Shown: positions 19,360-28,568 of the stretch, piece by piece
Position numbering within the stretch: the stretch's first letter is position 1
Layout of the letters: each line of letters opens with the position of its first letter
Assembly: GCA_937927775.1 (NCBI GenBank)
Contig: CALBEF010000030.1
Span: forward strand, 1-64,000
Length of the DNA: 64,000 nucleotides
Source: an uncultured Anaerolineae bacterium
GTDB taxonomy: Bacteria; Chloroflexota; Anaerolineae; J036; Brachytrichaceae
Direction: 5' to 3'
Made by a program: the position numbers and the translations under genes
Notes under the pieces: model-generated
What the model saw: the letters and a program-made list of their open reading frames with translations, nothing else
Database searches by the model: none
Told to the model about the DNA's origin: nothing

Positions 19360-20022
19360 ATGGATATTGGTCAGGCTATCTTCAACACAATTACCAATCC
19401 CGACGTCGCCTACATCCTGTTGATCCTGGGACTGCTCTCGCTGGTGGTGGCAGCCGGCGCGCCCGGGACCGGATTTGCCGAGATATCAGCAGGACTGTGC
19501 CTGGCGCTGGCCTTCATCGGCCTTGTCCGGCTGCCGGTGAACTGGGCCGGCCTATTGCTCATTCTCGGCGGGTTTGGTCTGCTCATCCTGGACCTGAAGT
19601 TGCAGACATGGGCTGTAGCTGTGGGTGGCGCTGTGGCGCTGGCGATCGGCTCGGTGTTTCTGTTTCAGGTCACAGAGCAGGCGGCGCGCGTTTCGTTGTG
19701 GCTGGTTGCCGTATCGACGGCGGGTTCGCTGGCGTTTTTTGGCTTTGCTGCGAACCGGGTTATCCGGGCCATGCGCCAGCCGCCCCGCGTCGATCCCCGG
19801 ACGGTCGTCGGCGCTATCGGGATGATCCGCACGCCGCTCGTGGCAGCCAATCGCATGATTGGCACGGCCCAGATTGATGGCGAGTTGTGGTCGGTCACCT
19901 CGGCTGAGCCGATTGCGGCCGGCGCAACGGTGGTTGTGGAAGGAATCGAAGGGCTGACGTTAAGAGTCAGACAAGTGGACGCCGGCGATGACAACGCCCG
20001 GACGGGTGTTGCGCTGGCATGA
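19360..20022 (+). CDS. NfeD-family membrane protein
   Basis: VAYILLILGLLSLVVAAGAPGTGFAEISAGLCLALAFIGL; C-terminal OB-like IGMIRTPLVAANRMIGTAQIDGELWSVTS..IAAGATVVVEGIEGLTLRV. Confidence 0.85.
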   Translation: MDIGQAIFNTITNPDVAYILLILGLLSLVVAAGAPGTGFAEISAGLCLALAFIGLVRLPVNWAGLLLILGGFGLLILDLKLQTWAVAVGGAVALAIGSVFLFQVTEQAARVSLWLVAVSTAGSLAFFGFAANRVIRAMRQPPRVDPRTVVGAIGMIRTPLVAANRMIGTAQIDGELWSVTSAEPIAAGATVVVEGIEGLTLRVRQVDAGDDNARTGVALA

Positions 20023-20060
20023 GGGTGGCGCGATTTGTCGCCAAAAGGAGCTTGTAAAAA

Positions 20061-20993
20061 GTGGAAGGTTTTTTTGGTTTGATTGTGTTCGGGTTCCTGG
20101 CGCTGGTGGTCTTGTTCGTGGCGCTGGGGGTTTTCGGATCGATCATCCGCATCGTGCGCGACTACGAGCGGCTGGTCATCTTCCGGCTGGGACGCTGCAT
20201 CGGCGAGAAAGGCCCCGGCCTGGTGATCCTGCTGCCGTTCATCGACACGGCGGTGAAAGTGGACTTGCGCGAGCAGTTCATGGAGGTGCCGCAGCAAACG
20301 GCCATCACCAAAGACAACGCGCCGATCAGCGTGGACTTCCTGATCTACTGGAAGGTGGTCGATCCGCAGCGCAGCGTGCTGCAGGTCGGCAACTTCGCGG
20401 CGGCGTCACAGGGCATTGCCACGACGACGCTGCGCGCCGTCATCGGCGATATCACGCTGGATGATGTGCTGGCGCAACGCGAGCGCATCAACACAGTGCT
20501 GCGCACAAAGCTGGACGAAGTGACCGAGCGCTGGGGCGTTAAAGTGACGGCGGTCGAGATTCGAGAAATTGTGCCGCCGCGCGACGTGCAGGAAGCAATG
20601 AACCGCCAGTTGAGCGCCGAACGCACGCGCCGCGCCTTGATCATCGAAGCCGACGGCAAGCGCGAGTCGGCCATTGCCATTGCGCAAGGCGAGAAGCAGG
20701 CTTCGATTCTGAAGGCAGAAGGCTCGAAGCAATCGTCGATTCTGGAAGCCGAAGGCCAGAAGATGGCGCAGGCGCTGCGCGCCGAAGGCTTCCGCACGGC
20801 GCTGGAGGAAATCTACGCGGCGGCCAGGGGTGTGGACACCAACACGATGACGCTTCAGTACTTCGAGGCGCTGAAGGCGCTGGGCGCCAGCCCATCAACG
20901 AAGTATATTTTCCCGCTCGAGTTCACTTCGTTGTTGAAGGGCGGGACGTTGAGCGTCAGCGCCGGCGCGCAGGACGGCGAGAAGAAAGCCTGA
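20061..20993 (+). CDS. SPFH/Band-7 (stomatin/slipin-like) protein
   Basis: RLVIFRLGRCIGEKGPGLVILLPFIDTAVKVDLREQFMEVPQQTAITKDNAPISVDFLIYWKVVDPQRSVLQV; GTG start with AAGGAG. Confidence 0.93.
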   Translation: MEGFFGLIVFGFLALVVLFVALGVFGSIIRIVRDYERLVIFRLGRCIGEKGPGLVILLPFIDTAVKVDLREQFMEVPQQTAITKDNAPISVDFLIYWKVVDPQRSVLQVGNFAAASQGIATTTLRAVIGDITLDDVLAQRERINTVLRTKLDEVTERWGVKVTAVEIREIVPPRDVQEAMNRQLSAERTRRALIIEADGKRESAIAIAQGEKQASILKAEGSKQSSILEAEGQKMAQALRAEGFRTALEEIYAAARGVDTNTMTLQYFEALKALGASPSTKYIFPLEFTSLLKGGTLSVSAGAQDGEKKA

Positions 20994-21033
20994 GAGCATG
21001 TGAACATGCAGAGCCGGTAAGAGCGTATCCCGA

Positions 21034-21068
21034 CAGGTGTCGGACTTCTCAAAGAAGTCCGACACCTG
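21034..21068. terminator. Perfect 16-bp stem, 3-nt loop hairpin
   Basis: CAGGTGTCGGACTTCT-caa-AGAAGTCCGACACCTG downstream of SPFH gene. Confidence 0.8.
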
Positions 21069-21143
21069 AGCGCCTAAGGGATGGACTCTAAGCCGGTTCG
21101 GTTTCTCGACTCTGCCCTCTGATCAGCGCAGAACGCGCCGACG

Positions 21144-21605
21144 ATGAACGCCGCAATTGCGGATCAGCCGTTCAGCATCGACACCGCGCGTCTGTTTGAT
21201 TTGCCGGCCATACACCGGCTGGAACGGGTGTGCTTTTCCAAAGACGCCTACGACGCGCTGACGCTGCTCGGTCTGATGCTGAACCCGGGAATGCTGCGGC
21301 TGAAGGCTGTGGCGCGCGGCATGCTGATCGGGTTTGTCGCTGCCGAACGCCGGTTACGGGCCGGCGATGGCTGGATCATCACAATCGGCGTCCTGCCGGA
21401 GTTTTGGGGGCAGGGAATCGGCCAGGCGCTGCTGCTTGCAGCCGAGCGGGAAATGAAAGTGGCGCGCGTCAAGCTTACCGTTCGGCGCAGCAACGCGCGC
21501 GCGATCGACTTGTATACGCGGTGCGGTTATCGCTGGGTGGCGACCAGCCGGGGCTACTACCATGACGGCGAAGACGGCCTGATCATGGAGAAGGAAGTGT
21601 GGTAG
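21144..21605 (+). CDS. GNAT-family N-acetyltransferase (RimI-like)
   Basis: ITIGVLPEFWGQGIGQALLLAAEREMKVARVKLTVRRSNARAIDLYTRCGYRWV. Confidence 0.88.
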   Translation: MNAAIADQPFSIDTARLFDLPAIHRLERVCFSKDAYDALTLLGLMLNPGMLRLKAVARGMLIGFVAAERRLRAGDGWIITIGVLPEFWGQGIGQALLLAAEREMKVARVKLTVRRSNARAIDLYTRCGYRWVATSRGYYHDGEDGLIMEKEVW

Positions 21606-21659
21606 ACTTTTTCTCCGCAGATGTTGCGCTGGCGTCCTGACGGACGCGCGAACGGATGT

Positions 21660-21733
21660 GGTGCCCTTAGCTCAATTGGCAGAGCGCTTGACTGTGGCTC
21701 AAGAGGTTACGGGTTCGAGACCCGTAGGGCACC
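21660..21733 (+). tRNA. tRNA-His (GTG)
   Basis: Cloverleaf: acceptor GTGCCCT/AGGGCAC, anticodon stem CTTGA-CTGTGGC-TCAAG, T-arm ACGGG-TTCGAGA-CCCGT; G-1 opposite C73. Confidence 0.95.
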
Positions 21734-21756
21734 TGAAAGTTTCCACCCCCTCTCGA

Positions 21757-23859
21757 ATGTCTGCTCATCCTCGGCGCCGGCCGGCGCGCTGGCGCGACTG
21801 GTTGCCGTTCTTGCTCGTTGTGGTCGCCGGCGCGGCGCTGCGTCTCATCCACATCGGCGACCTCCCGCCCGGCCTGTACCGCGACGAAGCGTTCTATGGC
21901 CTGGATGCCCTGAGCATCCTGCGCGGGGAGTTCGCGCTGTATTTCGCCGCAAACAACGGGCGCGAGGGCATGTTCATGTACCTCCTTGCGCCGGCCATCG
22001 CGCTGCTGGGCCGGACGCCCGAAGCGCTGCGCATGGTGTCTGCGCTGGTTGGCGTCGCGACGCTGATTGCCATCTACGCCGCCGGGCGCGCTTTGTTCTC
22101 GCATCGCATCGGCGTGCTCGGCGCCGCCATCCTCGCCGTGACCTTCTGGCACGTCGCCCTCAGCCGGGTGGCCTTTCGCGCCATTCTGCTGCCCTTCTGG
22201 GTGTGCGTGGCCGGCGCGCTGTTCTTTGCCCTGCTGCGCGATCCGCGCGCCGCCCGGCCCTGGCCGGCGCTGCTGGCCGGCGCAGCCTTCGGGTTGACCT
22301 TCTACACGTACACCTCCGGCCAACTCATCGCCGTCCTGTTCATCGGCTTTCTGGCGCTTGTCGCGGTTGCGCCGGCGATGCGCAACAGCCTGCGTCTGCC
22401 ACGCGCTGCATGGCTGGGCTTACTGGCCGGCGCAGTGTTGACGCTGGCGCCGCTCGCGCTCTGGCTGCTGCGCCATCCTGACCTGTACTTCGCCCGCGCC
22501 GGCCAGGTTTCCATCCTCAGCCCGGAAATCAACTACGGCGACCTGCCCGGCACGCTGCTTGGCAATCTGCTCAAAGCAGCCGGCATGGTTGCCTGGCAGG
22601 GCGACCGCATCTGGCGGCACAACCTGTCGCTGCGCCCCGTCTATACCGACTGGCTGGCGGCGGCCTTCTTCATCGGCGTGGCCGCGTGCGTATGGCGGGT
22701 GGCGCGAGGGGCGATCGCAACGCGGGCAAAGCCTGACGCAATCGCAGCTCTATCAACCGCCAGCCCGCAATCTGCAAGCTTTGTTCTGCTCTGGCTCGTT
22801 GTGTTTCTGGCGCCGACGATTCTGGCCGAGGACACGCCGCACTATCTGCGCGCGATCGGCGCGCTGCCGGCCATCTGCCTGCTGGCGGCGGTGGGGATGG
22901 AAGCCGTGCTGAGCTGGTTGTCGCGGCGCGGTCTGCTGAACTTCTACACCGGCCCCTTGCGTCGCGCCATCAGCCCGCCGGCGCTGATGGCGACGCTGGC
23001 GTTGATTGTCAGCGGCGTCAACACAGTCAATGACTACTTCGGCGTCTATGCGCGCCATCCCATGACGGCCTACTGGCTCGAAGATCACAACGCGCAACTG
23101 GCGCGGGAGGTCAATGCGTTTGCCCAACAGCGCGGAGCCGCGCATGTGTGGCTGGATGAGCGCCTGGCTGCAAACAATCCTGCGCTGCGATTTCTGTCGC
23201 CCATGGTCGAGGCCGGCCTGGTCACGCGCGTCGCTCCCGACGCGCTGCCCGTTGCGCCGGCCAATGACGCTGACGTGCTGTTGCTGGTCGATCCCAACCA
23301 CGACTGGGCCGCCTTGCGCGAGGCGTTGCCGGCCGGCAGTGAGCTTTCCGTTCATGTCGGCCCGCTGGCGCAGGGCGATCTCGACCCAGCGCCGCGCCGC
23401 GCGTTCATCGCCGTGCGGGCCGCGCCGATAACCGATCGTGCGCGCCTGGCGACCTTCGAGCAGGACATCGTGTTGCGCAGCGCGCAAGTGTCGCCGCCGG
23501 CCGGCGCGTTGAACAACGTGCACACCATCACGTTGCGCTGGAGCGCGCTTCAGCCTCTCTCCGAAGACCTGGCCGTGTTCGCGCACTGGGTGCGCGACGG
23601 GCAGTTGATCGCGCAGCACGACGGCAGCCCGGCCGAGGGATATCTGCCCATGCCGGCCTGGCGCGCGGGTGATGTGATCGTCGATGCGCACGCCGTGACC
23701 GTGCCGGCCGGCTACCAGCCCGGCGACGCGCTGCGCGTGGGCATTTACCGGCGCGAGGATAGCCGGCGATTGCGTGTTCAGTCTGTCTCTACGGGTGATT
23801 CTGTTCCGGCGATGGACTGGGTAGACCTGACGGATCTGCTGCGCGCCCCAAAGCCGTAG
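21757..23859 (+). CDS. Polytopic glycosyltransferase (GT39/ArnT-like, GT-C fold)
   Basis: ALRLIHIGDLPPGLYRDEAFYGLDALSIL...AANNGREGMFMYLLAPAIALLGRTPEALR; many TM helices. Confidence 0.8.
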   Translation: MSAHPRRRPARWRDWLPFLLVVVAGAALRLIHIGDLPPGLYRDEAFYGLDALSILRGEFALYFAANNGREGMFMYLLAPAIALLGRTPEALRMVSALVGVATLIAIYAAGRALFSHRIGVLGAAILAVTFWHVALSRVAFRAILLPFWVCVAGALFFALLRDPRAARPWPALLAGAAFGLTFYTYTSGQLIAVLFIGFLALVAVAPAMRNSLRLPRAAWLGLLAGAVLTLAPLALWLLRHPDLYFARAGQVSILSPEINYGDLPGTLLGNLLKAAGMVAWQGDRIWRHNLSLRPVYTDWLAAAFFIGVAACVWRVARGAIATRAKPDAIAALSTASPQSASFVLLWLVVFLAPTILAEDTPHYLRAIGALPAICLLAAVGMEAVLSWLSRRGLLNFYTGPLRRAISPPALMATLALIVSGVNTVNDYFGVYARHPMTAYWLEDHNAQLAREVNAFAQQRGAAHVWLDERLAANNPALRFLSPMVEAGLVTRVAPDALPVAPANDADVLLLVDPNHDWAALREALPAGSELSVHVGPLAQGDLDPAPRRAFIAVRAAPITDRARLATFEQDIVLRSAQVSPPAGALNNVHTITLRWSALQPLSEDLAVFAHWVRDGQLIAQHDGSPAEGYLPMPAWRAGDVIVDAHAVTVPAGYQPGDALRVGIYRREDSRRLRVQSVSTGDSVPAMDWVDLTDLLRAPKP

Positions 23860-24964
23860 CAGCCTCCTGCTCGATCTTTTCCGGCGGCATGTCGCTTGCC
23901 TGCTGAAGGTCAGGCGCGCCATCGGCCTCAAGGCTGCTGCCCGGCGCCACAACGTCCACTACGTCTGATGTCAGGTCGTCACAGGCAGGCTGCGCCTCTG
24001 CCGTGTTCGCTTCAACGGGCATCAACGCGGATAGCGCGCCGCCCGGCGCAATGCGCCCGGCGACCTGTTTCCAGAAAGCGGCCACCGATTCGGCCGAAGC
24101 CCTTGCCAGCGTCTCGGCGATTTCGTCCACATGCGCGTCCAGATCCTCGAAGGCGCTGAGGAGTTTGAGGCGCTTGCCGGCCGGCATGCCGATGCGCACG
24201 TCGCGCGCGTCGGGCAGCGCGAGCACAGCCGCCGGCACGTGCGGCAGCAGGATGGAAGCCTTGCGCACCGTCTCCAGTTTCGTCCGAATGACGGCCAGCG
24301 CTTCCTGCGGCGAGAGGGCAGCCAGATAGCGCGACGCCACAGCCTGCCACTCGGAGGAATTGGCGCTCAGGAAGTGCGCGCGCAGGCGATCCATGTCGCG
24401 CTCGTCGGCGAGCAGCCGGCGCCACAGCCGATCATGCCGGCGCGATGGCGCGCGCGACAGGCATTCCATGATCTCATCCTGAAACGGCCTGAGATCGAGG
24501 AACGACTCGTACAGCGTCAGGCGGTCTTCGAGCGGGAAACGCTCGCGCACGTCGCGCGCTTCGGGCAACAGCAGCACGCGCGGCGGAATGCGATAGAGCA
24601 GGAGAAGAGGATCGTCGATCTCTGCCAGTCGCGCCCGGACGATTTCGAGCGCCGCCTGTTCCGGCATGGTGGACAAGTAGCGCGTAGCAACCAGCGGCCA
24701 GATCTCTTTGTCCCGGCTCTCGAAACAGGCGCGCAACAGAGCGGGGTCGGTTTCGTCTGTGAGCAGCTTCACATTGCGGGCCAGTGGGTGTGTGTGACCC
24801 GGCACGCGCGACGCCGAGAAAGCAACCAGCGACTTGTGCAGCACGGCGCCACCGCCAGCGCCGTCGAAAGCCGAGCGGTCTGCGCGCGCGGCCAGTCTGC
24901 CATCGAGATGATAGATGAAGCCATATGCGCCGAACCAATCCAGCCGGCCTGCCTGCCTTGCCAT
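23789..24964 (-). CDS. Hypothetical protein with two internal ~85-aa repeats
   Basis: Repeat 1 WPLVATRYLSTMPEQAALEIVRARL..LLLPEARDVRERFPLEDRLTLYESFLDLRPFQDEIMECLSRA; repeat 2 WQAVASRYLAALSPQEALAVIRTKL..LALPDARDVRIGMPAGKRLKLLSAFEDLDAHVDEIAETLARA. Confidence 0.7.
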   Translation of the reverse strand: MARQAGRLDWFGAYGFIYHLDGRLAARADRSAFDGAGGGAVLHKSLVAFSASRVPGHTHPLARNVKLLTDETDPALLRACFESRDKEIWPLVATRYLSTMPEQAALEIVRARLAEIDDPLLLLYRIPPRVLLLPEARDVRERFPLEDRLTLYESFLDLRPFQDEIMECLSRAPSRRHDRLWRRLLADERDMDRLRAHFLSANSSEWQAVASRYLAALSPQEALAVIRTKLETVRKASILLPHVPAAVLALPDARDVRIGMPAGKRLKLLSAFEDLDAHVDEIAETLARASAESVAAFWKQVAGRIAPGGALSALMPVEANTAEAQPACDDLTSDVVDVVAPGSSLEADGAPDLQQASDMPPEKIEQEAATALGRAADPSGLPSPSPEQNHP

Positions 24965-25318
24965 TGCTCCTCCTGCCGTGTTGTATGTCTGACGCGTGTT
25001 GTGCCGCCGATTTTATCCAGGCTCCGTTCGGGATGAGTGACTATCTGCAGTTTTAGCACCATCACGCGGCAGGGGCCGCTCGACCGCGCCCTGATGCCGC
25101 CGGCCGGCAAATTCTCGCGCCGCCTGGCCGGAGCCGGCGCGGCCATTGCCAGGATCATGCCGCCGGTCTCCCGTTTCTCAAGCGACAAACATCATGACGT
25201 CAGGAAGCAGAGTGTGCTGGACAAACCGGCTGCCTTCTTCGAGCGATATTTCGGCCTGATGTGATGGCTGTCGCGCCCGCGATGGAGGCTGAATCGCCGG
25301 CCAGTCTGGCGATGCCTG

Positions 25319-26537
25319 TCATTCCCAGGGGAGATTGAACAACTTGAGCAGCGCCGAGAGGCGCGGGCGTTCCTGCGCATAGCGCTCGGTATAATCACGC
25401 GGCCCGCGCTGAGACGCGGCCCAGGCGCGCTCGGCTACTGCGTATGCCGCGTCTGGCCGGCCAAGCTTGCGGGCATTCCGCGCAGCCTCGGCAAGCAATG
25501 CGCCATCGTTGTCCAGCCAGTCGAACAACGTCTCCAGCGCATCCACCGGCGATTCGACCCGCCGTCCCGCGCCGCCATCCACCACGTATTGCGCATTGCC
25601 CTCCTCCTGGCCGGGGATCACGTCCACCAGCAACATGGGCAGACCGCGCGCCAGCGACTCGGTGATGATGAGACCGCCGGCTTTACAGACGATGACATCG
25701 GACGCGCGCATCAGGTCGGGCATATTTCTGACAAAGTTGTGCACATACGTCGGCGTGTGCCACTCGACCGATTGCAGGTGCTGGTGCAGGTCGTCGTCCC
25801 CGCCGGCGACCGCCGCGATCTGGATGGGCAGCGCCGCGTGATTCAGCGCGCGCAGCACGTCCGGCAGATGGCCGACCCGCTTGCTGCCTACGGCTAACAC
25901 GGTTGTCAGGTCGGGCCGCCAGCCCAGGGCGCGGCGCACTTCGGCCGGGTCGCGGTCGTCCCGCGTGATGGCGGGGTTGACCGGCAGGCCGGTCACTTCC
26001 ACTTTATCCAGATCGACGCCGGACTCAACGGCCAGTTGTCGCACTGTTTCAGTTGGAACCAGACACTGGTCGACGCCGTTGTTGAACCAGATACGGTGCA
26101 CGGTTGCCAGATCGGTGATGACGGTAATCACCGGAACGGGGCGCTTGCTGAGCGCATTGATCGCAGCAAGTGGCGCCTGATAGAGCGGGTACGTGGTCAC
26201 AACCGCGTCGGGCCGATACCGCTGCAATGTTTCACGCATTGGCCCGAACAGCATGACCGTGAGCGCGTTTTCAAAGATGGTTGCCGGCGCCGGCGCGTCG
26301 CTGGCTTCGTAGCCCAGTTTGTACAGATCGGGCGACTCTTTGGCGATCCGGTCGTAGTCGGCCTGGCTGTCGCGCAGAATGGCCGGCGTGCGCTCATTGT
26401 CGAGCGCGTTCACCACATCGATCTGACATGCGTCGCCGTGCCGCTCCTTGAGCGCGGCCTCGATGGCATTGGCGGCGCTGCGGTGCCCGAAGCCGGCGTC
26501 GGCGGTCAGGATGAGGATACGCCTGGATTCAGCCATC
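25319..26537 (-). CDS. MGDG synthase / processive diacylglycerol glycosyltransferase-like (GT28-type)
   Basis: RRILILTADAGFGHRSAANAIEAALKER; DAVVTTYPLYQAPL; VITDLATVHRIWFN; GLPVNPAI; VCKAGGLIITESLARGLPMLL. Confidence 0.85.
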
Positions 26538-28181
26538 TTGTTGTCGCTCTGTCCCAATATGTCCTTGCCCACGCTCTTTCTCGCTGCTGTAGTCAGGGGC
26601 ATGGCGATTTTCGGCGAACAGATGCATCTGTTGGTGTTTGCGCACAGTCAGTCCGGGAATGTTTTCCAGCAACAAATCTGCTGGCGCATGCGCCAATTCG
26701 TTCGGCTCAATTTTATGCAGACCGCCGCCATATACCCGGCCTTCATTGATGAGCGTCTGGATGGGAATCCTGCGGAGTGTTTGCCAGACGCGCCTCAATA
26801 CATCTGGCGAATTCCTGATAGCCTCAGCAAGAGCCGGTCTGGGATACAGCATCAGGTATACGTTCGATGCTGTCGCCTTCGAGTGATTCAGGATGAACCG
26901 GAAAGGTCCTCCATTGCTGGTTCCCTGACGACCCATGTAGCTGCAAACAATCGGCGAGGCGGGGCGCCGTTCCTGAACGTACCAAGGAGTGCGCATCTTG
27001 CACAGGTATCTTTCGCGGATGCCTTGCCGGATGCCTTGCTGCAAATAGGCCCATAGAGAGGGATAGCCGGCCCTGGCTTCGTCTTCAGGCAGATGGCAGT
27101 TCAACAGTAGCAGGGACCGTTCCAGCAACGGATAGCCATCGCGATCGGCTTGCACCTCATCCTGAGACAGATGGCGTGGGCTTGGCAGAATAGGCGCGAG
27201 AAACTCAGGGGGCAGGCGAAGCTCGTTGGCAGCCTCTGGCGTCAGGATGAAGAAATCATTGGCGCCGGTTGCCAGGCCGCGTCTGATCTCGAAGAGGTCA
27301 GACAGTGTTGCGCCGTACCGGTATTCGGCCCCGCCGTTGTGATTCGAAACCAACGCTGACCACTTGACGGTCGGACGCAATTCATACCGGTCCACAATCC
27401 TTGTGACTCTGGGATGCGACAATGTGCCGCCAAAGGACAGCTCGACCGGGTCGCTGGATGAAGGTGTCTTGCGCTCGATGAACACGACGGCAGAGGACAC
27501 GTCCGCATCCTCGAACTGCGCGTCAGCGGGGTCGAATCGATGGATCCTGACCAGTCGAACGTGCTCGAGCAGATATCGCTTGAGTTCCCTGCCATAGTTT
27601 ACGTCCATGAACTCGCTGGGAATCAGCCAGGCGCCAACTCCGCCGTCTGCTATCCAGTCATGAGCGAGCGCCAGAAAATAGCAGTACAACCCGGAAAGAC
27701 CACTTAACCTGACGCCGGCCACCCTCAACGCCAGATCGGCCAAACGCGCTTTCTCCGTCGCAGGCAAATGATGATGGCGCACGTAGGGCGGATTACAAAT
27801 GAGCAGGTTGGCCCGTTCGTGGGCCTGTTGAGGCGGCGCTGCGCTCGTGAAGTCTGCGACGCGCAGGTCAAGCGGGGCGCCCTTCCACAAGGCGCGAACA
27901 GCGTCCCGACAGGCCGGATCAATCTCGTAGCCCACAGCGCTGGTGATGCGATCTCTCGGTGCAACGCGCAGAAGCGCTGAAAAGAACGATCCGGTGCCGA
28001 ACGCCGGATCAAGGAATCGCAGGGGTTCTGGTGCCGGCAACAATCCGACAGCAGCCCGGACGATATCTTCAGCAAGTCCGGATGGCGTGGAAAACTGGCC
28101 GAGCTTGTTTCGTTGGGCCGAAGTTTTGCTCGAATCCAGCTCGCTCTGCAACCGAAGCCGCTCTTGTTCTTGATTCACCAT
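26529..28181 (-). CDS. N6-adenine DNA methyltransferase of a type II R-M system (XamI/Eco57I-like)
   Basis: QRNKLGQFSTPSGLAEDIV; FLDPAFGTGSFFSALL; LLICNPPYVRHHHL; C-terminal TaqI-like target recognition region. Confidence 0.88.
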   Translation of the reverse strand: MVNQEQERLRLQSELDSSKTSAQRNKLGQFSTPSGLAEDIVRAAVGLLPAPEPLRFLDPAFGTGSFFSALLRVAPRDRITSAVGYEIDPACRDAVRALWKGAPLDLRVADFTSAAPPQQAHERANLLICNPPYVRHHHLPATEKARLADLALRVAGVRLSGLSGLYCYFLALAHDWIADGGVGAWLIPSEFMDVNYGRELKRYLLEHVRLVRIHRFDPADAQFEDADVSSAVVFIERKTPSSSDPVELSFGGTLSHPRVTRIVDRYELRPTVKWSALVSNHNGGAEYRYGATLSDLFEIRRGLATGANDFFILTPEAANELRLPPEFLAPILPSPRHLSQDEVQADRDGYPLLERSLLLLNCHLPEDEARAGYPSLWAYLQQGIRQGIRERYLCKMRTPWYVQERRPASPIVCSYMGRQGTSNGGPFRFILNHSKATASNVYLMLYPRPALAEAIRNSPDVLRRVWQTLRRIPIQTLINEGRVYGGGLHKIEPNELAHAPADLLLENIPGLTVRKHQQMHLFAENRHAPDYSSEKERGQGHIGTERQQDG

Positions 28182-28192
28182 GCGTCTGACGC

Positions 28193-28399
28193 TCACAGCC
28201 CGAATTGCGCAAAGTCGTCTATGCGATGCTCCCAAACCCAGTCTATGCCTTCGGCAGCCTCATATCCAGGATAACCGCTGTCAAAGTAGCCGCAGAGGAA
28301 GAGCACATGGCGCGCATCGTCTCCGAGAGATTTCCTCAACTGGACGACTTTGGCGGCTTCTTCTTTCCATCGCTCGACTTTGTCGGCATTGACTGCCAT
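28193..28399 (-). pseudogene. N-terminally truncated remnant of a XamI-like restriction endonuclease
   Basis: KEEAAKVVQLRKSLGDDARHVLFLCGYFDSGYPGYEAAEGIDWVWEHRIDDFAQFGL resembles only the extreme C-terminus of XamI-family enzymes; ends 12 nt before the methylase start. Confidence 0.6.
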
Positions 28400-28568
28400 G
28401 CGAGACCTCGTCTGCTGACTTACCTCAGACCGCTCACCCCACATCGCGCCGGCGCATGTTCTTCGATCCGTCATGCGCGCCCCTTGAACAGAGCGATGTG
28501 AAGTCCTTCCTGTTTCTGGGAATGTATTCCATCATACTCGGCGAGCAGGGGGATGCCGGCGCTTGCCG

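Noticed and set aside
25037-25264. Small ORF between the repeat protein and the MGDG-synthase-like gene
   Set aside because: No recognisable motif, no RBS, weak coding signal; left as intergenic.
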